Shown here one piece after another: positions 1 to 7,048 of a stretch of 64,000 bases of DNA. The translations under genes and the position numbers were made by a program. The stretch covers positions 22,378 to 86,377 of the forward strand of contig NZ_KK211354.1 of NCBI RefSeq assembly GCF_000621845.1. Direction: 5' to 3'. The notes under the pieces were generated by a model. It was given only the letters and a program-made list of their open reading frames with translations, searched no databases and was not told the origin of the DNA. Source of the DNA: Ruminococcus flavefaciens MA2007. GTDB taxonomy: Bacteria; Bacillota; Clostridia; Oscillospirales; Ruminococcaceae. The number at the start of each line of letters is the position of its first letter. The first letter of the stretch is position 1.

Positions 1-2
1 GC

Positions 3-653
3 TTCTTCCTGCTGCTTACAGGCGAGGAAACTGCCCCTGAGCTCCCCGAAAAGTACAGCTTTGGCAGTATAAGAAAGATACGCAGCACCGATCCTGTGCC
101 GCAGAAGTATCTTTTCGCAGGCTTCACGGCTCATCACCTTGCCGAGTGGTATCTGAGCAGCCGATTCTGCGGACACTGCGGCGGTGAGAATGTTCGGGAC
201 GAAAACGAGAGAGCCATGCTGTGCCCGAAATGCGGCAAAAAGGTCTACCCGAGGATAGATCCTGCGGTGATAGTTGGCGTGGTCAGCGGTGATAAGCTCC
301 TCATAACCCGCTACAGGACGGGATTTGCCCACAATGCCCTTGTGGCAGGCTTTACGGAGATAGGTGAGTCCCTTGAAGCTACTGTTTCCCGTGAGGTAAT
401 GGAGGAGACAGGCATAAAGGTGAAGAGTATCCGCTATTACAAGTCTCAGCCGTGGGGCATAGCGGCAAATATCCTTGCAGGCTTTTTCTGCGAGGCAGAG
501 GGCGAGAGCGCCATACATATGGACGAAAACGAGCTGAAATACGCGGAATGGCTGGGCAGGGAAGAGATAGTTCTCCAGCCCTATGACCATAGTCTCACCA
601 ATGAGATGATGAAGCTTTTCAAGAATATCGGCAGGGGAGTGCTGGACAGATAA
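3..653 (+). CDS. nudC: NAD(+)/NADH diphosphatase (NudC-type Nudix hydrolase), 5' end outside window
   Basis: The reading frame is open from the first bases of the window, so the gene begins upstream; 216 residues are visible, against roughly 260-310 for whole NudC proteins. A four-cysteine zinc ribbon (CGHCGG ... CPKCGK) is followed by the Nudix box, whose G-x5-E-x7-RE-x2-EE-x-G pattern is complete (GFTEIGE ... REVMEETG). After it comes SQPW, the start of the SQPWPFPxS motif that separates NudC from other Nudix enzymes; here it continues GIAAN, so it is divergent. The family hydrolyses NAD(H) to NMN(H) and AMP and can remove NAD caps from RNA; the cytoplasmic role is inferred. An internal GTG at 96 could mimic a start, but the homologous frame extends upstream of it. 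Confidence 0.85.
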   Translation, partial: FFLLLTGEETAPELPEKYSFGSIRKIRSTDPVPQKYLFAGFTAHHLAEWYLSSRFCGHCGGENVRDENERAMLCPKCGKKVYPRIDPAVIVGVVSGDKLLITRYRTGFAHNALVAGFTEIGESLEATVSREVMEETGIKVKSIRYYKSQPWGIAANILAGFFCEAEGESAIHMDENELKYAEWLGREEIVLQPYDHSLTNEMMKLFKNIGRGVLDR

Positions 654-681
654 GATTCTACATTATTAACATATTATTCAC

Positions 682-710
682 TGGACATTTGATAAAATAT
701 GTGATATAAT
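682..710 (+). promoter_or_regulatory. Sigma-A promoter of first GGDEF gene
   Basis: TGGACA (682-687), 17-bp spacer, TATAAT (705-710) with an upstream TG (extended -10). It is nearly the same sequence as the promoter of the next gene. Confidence 0.75.
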
Positions 711-755
711 ATGAAATATAAGAGAAATACTATCCTCAGCATTGGAGGCGCTCAT

Positions 756-2171
756 ATGAATTATCAGGAAATAGTTGATGGTTTTGTACTTACTACCTGT
801 ATATTGTCCATTGAAAAGCTGCCCGACGGCGGCTACGGAAATATACGCATAGTTGCAGGAAACAAGCCTTATATAGACTCTATCGAAAACCCTGCAAACG
901 GAGCTTCGGCTCATATGCTCAACAATAAATTCATACCTGATTCACCCTATGAAAAATATATCCCAAAGGATCTTAATTTCGAGCAGGCGGTGTACAAGAG
1001 CGCTATTTTAAAGACTCCTATACACACCTATTTAAAGCCTGAGAGGTTCTTCTGCTGGCTGAATCAGTATATCCTGCCTATTGAGTCCGACGATCCCAAT
1101 AAGGGCTACTGCTCATACTCCATGCAGATAACCATGGAGGCAAATTCCGAGATGATGTCCAATGTTTCGGCTTCGGCTTCGTCGGCAGTTCTTGAGACCT
1201 GCATAAAGCTCCGCGGAAGCACGGATTTCAAAAAGACTCTCCATGAGATAATATGTGATATCTGCGAGCTTTGCGGCGCAAACAGGTGCAGTCTCCTGCA
1301 AACGGATTTCAAGGCTAAGAGCTGTTCATTGCTTGCCAAGGTGGTAATTGACAAATCAAAGGATACCGCTGTAGTTTCTGAGGAGACTAAGCCTGATTTC
1401 GAGCTTGTAAGCACATGGAACGAGACTATTGCAGGCAGCAATTGCCTGATACTGGAGAACGAAAAGGACATGGAGGTGCTCAGAGAGCGGAATCCGCGCT
1501 GGTATGACTCACTGAAGGCTGCCAATTTGCAGAGCCTTGTGCTGTTCCCGCTGAATTATAATAACGAGACGCTGGGCTATATATGGGCTGTGAACTTCAA
1601 TACCGAGAACACTCTCCGTATCAAGGAGACTCTTTCCCTTACCACCTATTTCATAGCCTCTGAGCTGTCAAACTATCAGCTTCTTAACCGCCTTGAGGTA
1701 ATGAGCTCCGTAGACCTGCTTACGGGCATATATAACCGCAATGCCATGAATAACCGCATTGACCGCTATATTTCGGGAGCAGAGCCTACTCCTGAGAACT
1801 ACGGCATAGTTTTTGCCGACCTTAACGGACTTAAACAGGTAAACGACAGCGGCGGACATATCGCAGGCGATAAGCTGCTTAAAAACGCAGCCGCAGTTCT
1901 GAGAGAGCTTTTCTACGACAGTGACATATACCGCGCAGGCGGCGACGAATACATGATAATCGCCGTGAACGTTCCCGAGGAGGAGCTTGAAAAGCGCATG
2001 GAAAAGCTCCGCAAAGACTCTGAGGATACAAATAATATCAGCTTTGCCGTAGGCGGCTATTACGAGGCAAATGGCGGAGATATCCGCTATGCAATGCGAA
2101 CTGCCGACGAGAGAATGTACGCCGACAAGGACAGATATTACAGGAAATTCCCCGAACGCAAGAGAAAATAA
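756..2171 (+). CDS. GAF-GGDEF diguanylate cyclase, copy 1
   Basis: A 471-residue protein with no membrane segment. An N-terminal PAS-like region (about 1-130) and a GAF-like region (about 150-310) precede a GGDEF domain with the DLLTG entry motif and an intact AGGDEY active loop at about residues 394-399, so c-di-GMP synthesis is likely. The RxxD inhibitory site expected nine to six residues before the GG is absent (FYDS instead), so product inhibition through that site is not expected. The start is ATG 756 because GGAGG lies 7 bases upstream; the earlier in-frame ATG at 711 abuts the -10 box. The next gene is a paralogue over the whole length. The input signal is unknown. Confidence 0.88.
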   Translation: MNYQEIVDGFVLTTCILSIEKLPDGGYGNIRIVAGNKPYIDSIENPANGASAHMLNNKFIPDSPYEKYIPKDLNFEQAVYKSAILKTPIHTYLKPERFFCWLNQYILPIESDDPNKGYCSYSMQITMEANSEMMSNVSASASSAVLETCIKLRGSTDFKKTLHEIICDICELCGANRCSLLQTDFKAKSCSLLAKVVIDKSKDTAVVSEETKPDFELVSTWNETIAGSNCLILENEKDMEVLRERNPRWYDSLKAANLQSLVLFPLNYNNETLGYIWAVNFNTENTLRIKETLSLTTYFIASELSNYQLLNRLEVMSSVDLLTGIYNRNAMNNRIDRYISGAEPTPENYGIVFADLNGLKQVNDSGGHIAGDKLLKNAAAVLRELFYDSDIYRAGGDEYMIIAVNVPEEELEKRMEKLRKDSEDTNNISFAVGGYYEANGGDIRYAMRTADERMYADKDRYYRKFPERKRK

Positions 2172-2178
2172 TATACAA

Positions 2179-2204
2179 AAGAGCTCCGCACAGTCGGAGC
2201 TCTT
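2179..2204 (+). terminator. Hairpin after first GGDEF gene
   Basis: AAGAGCTCCG pairs perfectly with CGGAGCTCTT around a 6-base loop, just after the stop codon. The following bases are not T-rich, so it may be a weak terminator. Confidence 0.55.
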
Positions 2205-2227
2205 GACGTTATTCACATAAATTTAAC

Positions 2228-2256
2228 TGGACATATAAAAAAATATGTGATATAAT
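2228..2256 (+). promoter_or_regulatory. Sigma-A promoter of second GGDEF gene
   Basis: TGGACA (2228-2233), 17-bp spacer, TGA-TATAAT (2251-2256). The boxes, spacing and the bases around the -10 repeat those at 682-710, so the promoter was duplicated with the gene. Confidence 0.75.
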
Positions 2257-2301
2257 ATTAATTGAAGATAAAACCGCCTTTTCAGGCTGAAAGGAGAAAT
2301 T

Positions 2302-3726
2302 ATGGATTTTCAGGAATTTGTTAATAACATCGAACCGATGACGTGTGTTATATCCGTGGAAAAATTCTCTGACGGCAGCTATGGCAATATCCGCCTTGTT
2401 GCAGGAAATAAGGCGTATGTGGATTCTATAGAAAATCCTGAGAATGTTTCTTCAAATCAGATGCTCAAAAATAAGTTCATTCCCGATTCGCCCTATGAGA
2501 ATTATATCCCGAAGGACTTGAATTTTGAGGCTGCCTGTTATCAGTGCGCCATAATGAAGAAGCCCTTCCATACCTACATACACCCCGAGAGATACAGCTT
2601 CTGGATAGATATGTATATGATGCCCCTTGCTTCATCTGAGCCCAATAAGGACTACTGCACCTATACTCAGGAGTTCACACTGGAAAAGAACAGCGAGAGA
2701 ATGTCCAATCTTTCGGCGGATATCTCGTCAGCGGTGCTTAAAACCAGCTTCAAGCTCAAGGGCACAAAGGACTTCAAGAAGTCTATGGACGAGGTGCTTG
2801 CCGATATACGTGAGATATGCAAGGCTGACCGCTGCTGTATCCTGCTGACGGACTATAAGGAGCGAAAATGCGAGGTGCTTTGTCAGAGTATAGTGCCTGA
2901 CCTTGATATTATTCCTATGGAGGCACATATCAAAAATGATTTTGATGATTTCTTTGATGTTGTCGATACATGGCAGAGCTCCATTGCAGGAAGCACCTGT
3001 CTTATCATAAAGAATGAAAGCGACATGGAGGTGCTCAAAGCACGTAATCCGCTGTGGCACGCTTCTCTCATGAAGGCTGCTGTCGACAGTCTTGTGCTGT
3101 TCCCGCTGGAGTATAACGACGAGATACTCGGATATATCTGGGCGGTCAATTTTGATACGGATAACGCCATGAGAATAAAGGAGGTACTGGAGCTCACCAC
3201 ACATCTCATAGCCTCTGAGATAGCCAACTATCAGCTCATGAATCAGCTGAGGATAATGGGTACGGTGGATATGCTTACAGGCGTAATGAACCGCAATGCC
3301 ATGAATCACAGGGTTGACTGGTTCATCAGGAGCAGCGACAAAAAGCCCGAGACCTTCGGCGTTATCTTTGCCGACCTTAACGGCTTGAAGCAGAAAAACG
3401 ACAAGGAAGGTCACGGCGCAGGGGACAGGCTTCTTAAAGGCGCCGCGGAGATACTTAACGATGTGTTCTACGACGGCGAGATATACCGTGCAGGCGGCGA
3501 CGAGTTCATGATAATCGACTGTGAGATAGATGAAGCCGAGCTGAAAAAACGTGTCGAGAAGCTTCGCAGGGATTCAGAGGATCCTAAGAATATCAGCTTT
3601 GCGCTGGGATACTATTTCGACGGCGGAGAGGGCGATATACGCAAGGCAATGAGAACTGCCGACGAGCGGATGTACGAGGACAAGGAACGCTATTACGCAT
3701 TGTATCCCGAGAGAAAACGAAAATAA
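2302..3726 (+). CDS. GAF-GGDEF diguanylate cyclase, copy 2
   Basis: A 474-residue paralogue of the preceding gene, alignable from end to end. Shared blocks include the N-terminal GN-KAY-VDSIENP stretch, the FIPDSPYE/NYIPKDLNFE region, the GAF-like middle and the GGDEF domain with MLTG and AGGDEF. As in copy 1, the RxxD inhibitory site is missing (FYDG). The sharpest difference is in the GAF-like region, where about nine extra residues rich in D and F (near residues 212-220) are present; this may mean a different ligand or partner. The ATG at 2302 has AAAGGAG upstream. It has its own promoter and a stem-loop element downstream, so it is probably a separate transcript. Confidence 0.88.
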   Translation: MDFQEFVNNIEPMTCVISVEKFSDGSYGNIRLVAGNKAYVDSIENPENVSSNQMLKNKFIPDSPYENYIPKDLNFEAACYQCAIMKKPFHTYIHPERYSFWIDMYMMPLASSEPNKDYCTYTQEFTLEKNSERMSNLSADISSAVLKTSFKLKGTKDFKKSMDEVLADIREICKADRCCILLTDYKERKCEVLCQSIVPDLDIIPMEAHIKNDFDDFFDVVDTWQSSIAGSTCLIIKNESDMEVLKARNPLWHASLMKAAVDSLVLFPLEYNDEILGYIWAVNFDTDNAMRIKEVLELTTHLIASEIANYQLMNQLRIMGTVDMLTGVMNRNAMNHRVDWFIRSSDKKPETFGVIFADLNGLKQKNDKEGHGAGDRLLKGAAEILNDVFYDGEIYRAGGDEFMIIDCEIDEAELKKRVEKLRRDSEDPKNISFALGYYFDGGEGDIRKAMRTADERMYEDKERYYALYPERKRK

Positions 3727-3727
3727 T

Positions 3728-3850
3728 AAAAAGGCGCGAGGAGGGGAGCCCCCTCGGGCAGTTTCGTGGGCTACCGAATACGTAACGCAAGATTACGGCT
3801 CGGCAGCCCGCTTTTTCCATTAAGGGAAGCGCACAGATTGCGCCTTTTTT
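3728..3850 (+). ncRNA. Candidate structured RNA element or complex terminator
   Basis: About 120 bases with dense nested complementarity. GGCGC (3733-3737) can pair with GCGCC (3840-3844). Inside are GAGGGG/CCCCTC (3741-3755), a long helix GGGCT-a-CCGA / TCGG-c-AGCCC (3768-3809) capped by CGTAA/TTACG, and a terminal GCGCA/TGCGC hairpin (3829-3843) followed by six T. The closing helix and the terminal hairpin share bases, so they are mutually exclusive. I do not recognise a known RNA family. It lies in the 3' region of the second GGDEF gene, so it could be a 3' UTR element, an independent RNA or a repeat unit. Confidence 0.4.
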
Positions 3851-3855
3851 GTTTC

Positions 3856-3880
3856 TGTAGTGGCGGATATTATCTGCCCG
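3856..3880. repeat. Degenerate copy of GGCGGATATTATCCGCC repeat
   Basis: It matches the arm TGTAGGGGCGGATATTATCCGCCC at most positions and belongs to the dispersed family also found at 38927, 50154 and 58164. Confidence 0.6.
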
Positions 3881-3959
3881 TGACAAAGCGGCATATATCC
3901 TTACTTTCCTTTGTGCAAAACAGCCAAGAGAATATGTCGAAATTCGGTATATTTACGGC

Positions 3960-3988
3960 TTGAACCATGGGCTTACTTGTGATAAAAT
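3960..3988 (+). promoter_or_regulatory. Sigma-A promoter of small membrane protein
   Basis: TTGAAC (3960-3965), 17-bp spacer, TAAAAT (3983-3988), 50 bases before the ATG. Confidence 0.6.
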
Positions 3989-4037
3989 TAAATTAGCGTT
4001 AATTTTGAAAAATATTTTCAGTAAAGGAGGGATACCT

Positions 4038-4241
4038 ATGTCAGCTACCTTTATAGTCGCTCTCATCGCAGTTTGTATTGTTATCACAGCACTTGTTTTT
4101 GTTATTACGAAGAAGAAAAAAGAGTCCGACGAAGTTTATTACAGCGAGCAGATAAGACGCTCAGAGGAGAGACAGGCTCAGCTTGCCGAGCAGGAGCGAC
4201 AGAGACGCATGATGCAGCGTGAACGCGCAAGCCGCAGCTAA
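4038..4241 (+). CDS. Small single-pass membrane protein, unknown function
   Basis: A 67-residue protein: a hydrophobic segment at about residues 3-24 (SATFIVALIAVCIVITALVF), then KKKK and a long charged, Gln/Arg/Glu-rich segment with heptad-like spacing that is probably a cytoplasmic coiled coil. The start at 4038 is set by AAAGGAGG 9 bases upstream; an earlier in-frame ATG has no such site. It stands alone, with its own promoter and terminator. I do not recognise the family. Confidence 0.75.
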   Translation: MSATFIVALIAVCIVITALVFVITKKKKESDEVYYSEQIRRSEERQAQLAEQERQRRMMQRERASRS

Positions 4242-4276
4242 TCAGCTTTCAGAACTAAGAATCAAGACCTAAGCAG

Positions 4277-4303
4277 GGAACGCCGTCCTCGGCGTTCCTT
4301 TTT
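4277..4303 (+). terminator. Rho-independent terminator
   Basis: GGAACGCC/GGCGTTCC hairpin with a 6-base loop, followed by TTTTT; it ends the small membrane protein gene. Confidence 0.8.
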
Positions 4304-4316
4304 GTCTGTAAATGCG

Positions 4317-4341
4317 AAAAAGGCGCTCGATGAGCGCCTTT
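4317..4341 (-). terminator. Terminator of the ABC/two-component operon
   Basis: AAAGGCGCTC/GAGCGCCTTT with a 3-base loop; read on the minus strand it is followed by TTTT. It lies about 26 bases past the histidine kinase stop. Confidence 0.8.
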
Positions 4342-4367
4342 ACTGCTTTTTTATACACAAACGGCTG

Positions 4368-5600
4368 TCATTGCGGCTTTGAGCACACAACAGTCACCTT
4401 CATAAGACCGCCGTCAATTTGCGCGAAGATATCGCCGCCCATGCCGTTCATAAGCTGTCGGCAGATGTAAAGACCAAGACCGCTGCCCGGCTGAGAGCCC
4501 GTATTTGAGCCGCGCCAGAAGCTGTCAAAGATGTGGTTCAGCTCAGTATCCGCAAGGGTGCAGCCGCTGTTGGAAACAGTGATAAGGCGGCAGTTTTCCT
4601 CGTCGGAGAAGTCAATGTAGATATTTCCGCCGTCGCCGTACTTTATGGCATTTTCGATGATGTTCTGTAGCACCTCCTCCAGACGGTCGGGATCTCCAGA
4701 AATAAGGCAGTTCCCGAACTCTGCAACGGTGAAGTCTATCTTCAGCACCGACAGCTTGTCCCTGTAGTAGTCGGATATCCTGCTGATAACGTCTGCAAGG
4801 TAGAACTCGGTATTGTTGAAGTCAAAGGTGAGAACATCGCTGTTGAGCTCGCCTATCATCTCGGCAACATAGCCCTCTATCTCGTCAGCCTTGGAGTTTA
4901 TGCTCTCGGCGGCTTCACGCTGTTTTTCGGCGTCGGGATAGAGCCCCTTTGACAGCGCCTTTGAGTAGAGCTTTACTGCGGAAAGGGGAGTTTTTATATC
5001 GTGGGAAAGGGAAAGAAGTAAGGTCTTTTCCTTTTTTGCACGGTCAAGGTCACGCTGTCTGGACTGTTCAAGCTCCTGACGAAGCATATCAAGTCCCCAT
5101 GTGAGCTTTCCGAAATATTTGCCCTTGTTTTCCTTTATGGGAGTAGTTAACGTACCCTTTGCCAGTTCATAGGGCAGGTCGCTGACCTTTCCGAAGGGCT
5201 TGACGATATTCTTGCGGATATACAGGAGAACTGCCAGCATGAAAAGGCAAAGCCCGCCCATGCAGGAGTTTACTGTAACAGGCAGAGTGGAGTTTTTTAC
5301 CACAGCCTTGTCCGTGTATTCTATACGGTATGTATTGCCATTGACGCTGCGTATAACGTATTCGTTATCGCTGCTGTAGAAGTCCTCGCTGCCGTCATAT
5401 TCATATATGCCGATGATATTGGGGTAGCTGTCAGCAGTGACGGTCTGACCGTTTTTCAGTTCCTGCTCTATGCGGTTCAGCTCGACCTTATAAAGGGGCT
5501 GGGTATGCTGCGGAGCTTTCAGCATTATGATGTTCACAGCGGCAATGGCAGCAGCCATTATCACTATTATCCCGATGATAAGCTTGTCGAATCTCTGCAT
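4368..5600 (-). CDS. Membrane sensor histidine kinase
   Basis: A 410-residue protein. Transmembrane segments at about 7-27 and 110-128 flank a short extracytoplasmic loop of about 80 residues. A HAMP-like linker follows, then the HisKA motif with phospho-acceptor His200 (LSHDIKTPLS), the N box (NIIENAIKYG) and a G box (GSGLGLYICRQL). It should autophosphorylate and pass the phosphate to the response regulator encoded 1 base upstream. Transcription order is permease, ATPase, regulator, kinase, all within a few bases of each other. In related loci such systems respond to antimicrobial peptides or envelope stress; the signal here is inference. Confidence 0.9.
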   Translation of the reverse strand: MQRFDKLIIGIIVIMAAAIAAVNIIMLKAPQHTQPLYKVELNRIEQELKNGQTVTADSYPNIIGIYEYDGSEDFYSSDNEYVIRSVNGNTYRIEYTDKAVVKNSTLPVTVNSCMGGLCLFMLAVLLYIRKNIVKPFGKVSDLPYELAKGTLTTPIKENKGKYFGKLTWGLDMLRQELEQSRQRDLDRAKKEKTLLLSLSHDIKTPLSAVKLYSKALSKGLYPDAEKQREAAESINSKADEIEGYVAEMIGELNSDVLTFDFNNTEFYLADVISRISDYYRDKLSVLKIDFTVAEFGNCLISGDPDRLEEVLQNIIENAIKYGDGGNIYIDFSDEENCRLITVSNSGCTLADTELNHIFDSFWRGSNTGSQPGSGLGLYICRQLMNGMGGDIFAQIDGGLMKVTVVCSKPQ

Positions 5601-5601
5601 A

Positions 5602-6267
5602 TCAGCTCTCCCAGCGGTAGCCCTTGCCCCATACGGTCATTATTCTTACAGGAGCCTTGGGATCGTCCTCTATTTTCTGTCTCAGCCATTTGATATGCAC
5701 GGTGAGAGTCTGCTGTTCTGATTCGCTGTCAGAGCCCCATATCCTGTTGAAAATGAAGTCCTTGCCCAGCGTCTGTCCCTTGTTTTCGATGAGCAGACGG
5801 AGAAGCTCGAACTCCTTGGCTGTCATAGCCAAAGGCTCGCCGTTCTTTAGAACGGTCTGGTCAGCTGTATTCAGTGTGATATCGCCCTCTGTGATAACGT
5901 CAAGAGCCAGCCTGCGCCTGAATATGCCCTTTATTTTGGCAATAAGGATATCAATGTCATAGGGCTTTTCGATGTAGTCGTCAGCGCCGAGGAGTATGCC
6001 GTTGAGCTTGTCTTCCTTGTCAACTCTTGCGGTGAGGATAATGATAGGGATATTATCCTGCTCGCGTATCTTTTTGCACACCGCAAATCCGTCAAGTCCC
6101 GGTAAGTTTATATCAAGCAGGACAAGCCTTGCCCCGTATTTTTCATACAGGGACAAGGCTTTTTCCGCAGTTTCGGCAGTGCTTACGGTATAATTCTCAG
6201 CTCGGAGAAAATCGCAGAGGAGTCCGCAGAGCTCAGCGTTATCCTCAACGATAAGTATATCAGTCAT
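5602..6267 (-). CDS. OmpR/PhoB-family response regulator
   Basis: A 221-residue protein: a receiver domain with phospho-acceptor Asp52 (LLDINLPGLDG), conserved acidic E8/D9 and the Lys of EKPYD, then a winged-helix DNA-binding domain (ELLRLLIENKG ... LTVHIKWLRQKIE). It lies between the ABC ATPase and the kinase, 1 base from each, so it is surely the partner of the kinase. It probably controls this operon. Confidence 0.93.
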   Translation of the reverse strand: MTDILIVEDNAELCGLLCDFLRAENYTVSTAETAEKALSLYEKYGARLVLLDINLPGLDGFAVCKKIREQDNIPIIILTARVDKEDKLNGILLGADDYIEKPYDIDILIAKIKGIFRRRLALDVITEGDITLNTADQTVLKNGEPLAMTAKEFELLRLLIENKGQTLGKDFIFNRIWGSDSESEQQTLTVHIKWLRQKIEDDPKAPVRIMTVWGKGYRWES

Positions 6268-6268
6268 A

Positions 6269-7033
6269 TTACCAACCCATTTCCAGAAGCCAGTTATTCA
6301 GTCCGCGCTCACGGTCACGGAGGGGAAGCTTTCTGTTAATATTATACTCTCCATTTATGTTTCCGTCAACTATAAAGAGCACACGGGAGCACTTTGCGGC
6401 TACTTTTGCATCATGAGTTACCAGCATAACTGTTGTGCCCTCATTGTTGAGCTTTGTGAGCTCCTCCATTACCTCGTCTGAGGAGTTGCGGTTGAGAGCT
6501 CCTGTGGGCTCGTCGGCAAATATCATACGGGGCTTGTTTATCATGCTTCTGCAAATGCAGGCACGCTGGAGCTGTCCGCCGGATACCTCGTTGATGTCGT
6601 TGTCGGAGATGTCGATGATGCCAAGCTTGCGCATGAGGTCCTGTCCGCGCTTCATGGTCTCACTGCGTGACTCCTTTACCTTGTCGGACTTTACCGCAGG
6701 GAGTATGATATTGTCCAGTACGGACAGATTCTTCATCATGTACATCTGCTGGAATATGAAGCCCATATCGTCAAGACGCATTTTCGCAAGGTCGTTTTCC
6801 TTGAGCTTTGAGAGCTCCCTGCCGCAGAACTTCACATCGCCTGCGGTCATCTTGTCCATTCCCGAAACGGTGTACAGCAGAGTGGACTTGCCTGAGCCCG
6901 AAGGTCCCATGATTGCTACCATTTCGCCCTCGTTGACCTTGAAATTCACGTTGCGGAGAACGTTGTTCTGTCTTTTGTTTATGATGTATGTCTTACAGAG
7001 GTCTTTTACCTCAAGTATCGCTGTATTATTCAT
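6269..7033 (-). CDS. ABC transporter ATP-binding protein (MacB/LolD type)
   Basis: A 254-residue ATPase with Walker A GPSGSGKST, Q-loop FIFQQ, signature VSGGQLQR, Walker B MIFADEPTGAL and H-loop VTHD. The C-terminal RERGLNNWLLEMGW ending is typical of ATPases paired with FtsX-type permeases next to two-component systems. It is translated after the permease (15-base gap) and just before the regulator. Confidence 0.93.
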   Translation of the reverse strand: MNNTAILEVKDLCKTYIINKRQNNVLRNVNFKVNEGEMVAIMGPSGSGKSTLLYTVSGMDKMTAGDVKFCGRELSKLKENDLAKMRLDDMGFIFQQMYMMKNLSVLDNIILPAVKSDKVKESRSETMKRGQDLMRKLGIIDISDNDINEVSGGQLQRACICRSMINKPRMIFADEPTGALNRNSSDEVMEELTKLNNEGTTVMLVTHDAKVAAKCSRVLFIVDGNINGEYNINRKLPLRDRERGLNNWLLEMGW

Positions 7034-7048
7034 AACTCATATCTCCTT

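Noticed and set aside
711..755. Earlier ATG for the first GGDEF gene
   Set aside because: It directly follows the -10 box, so it would be at or before the transcription start; ATG 756 has GGAGG.
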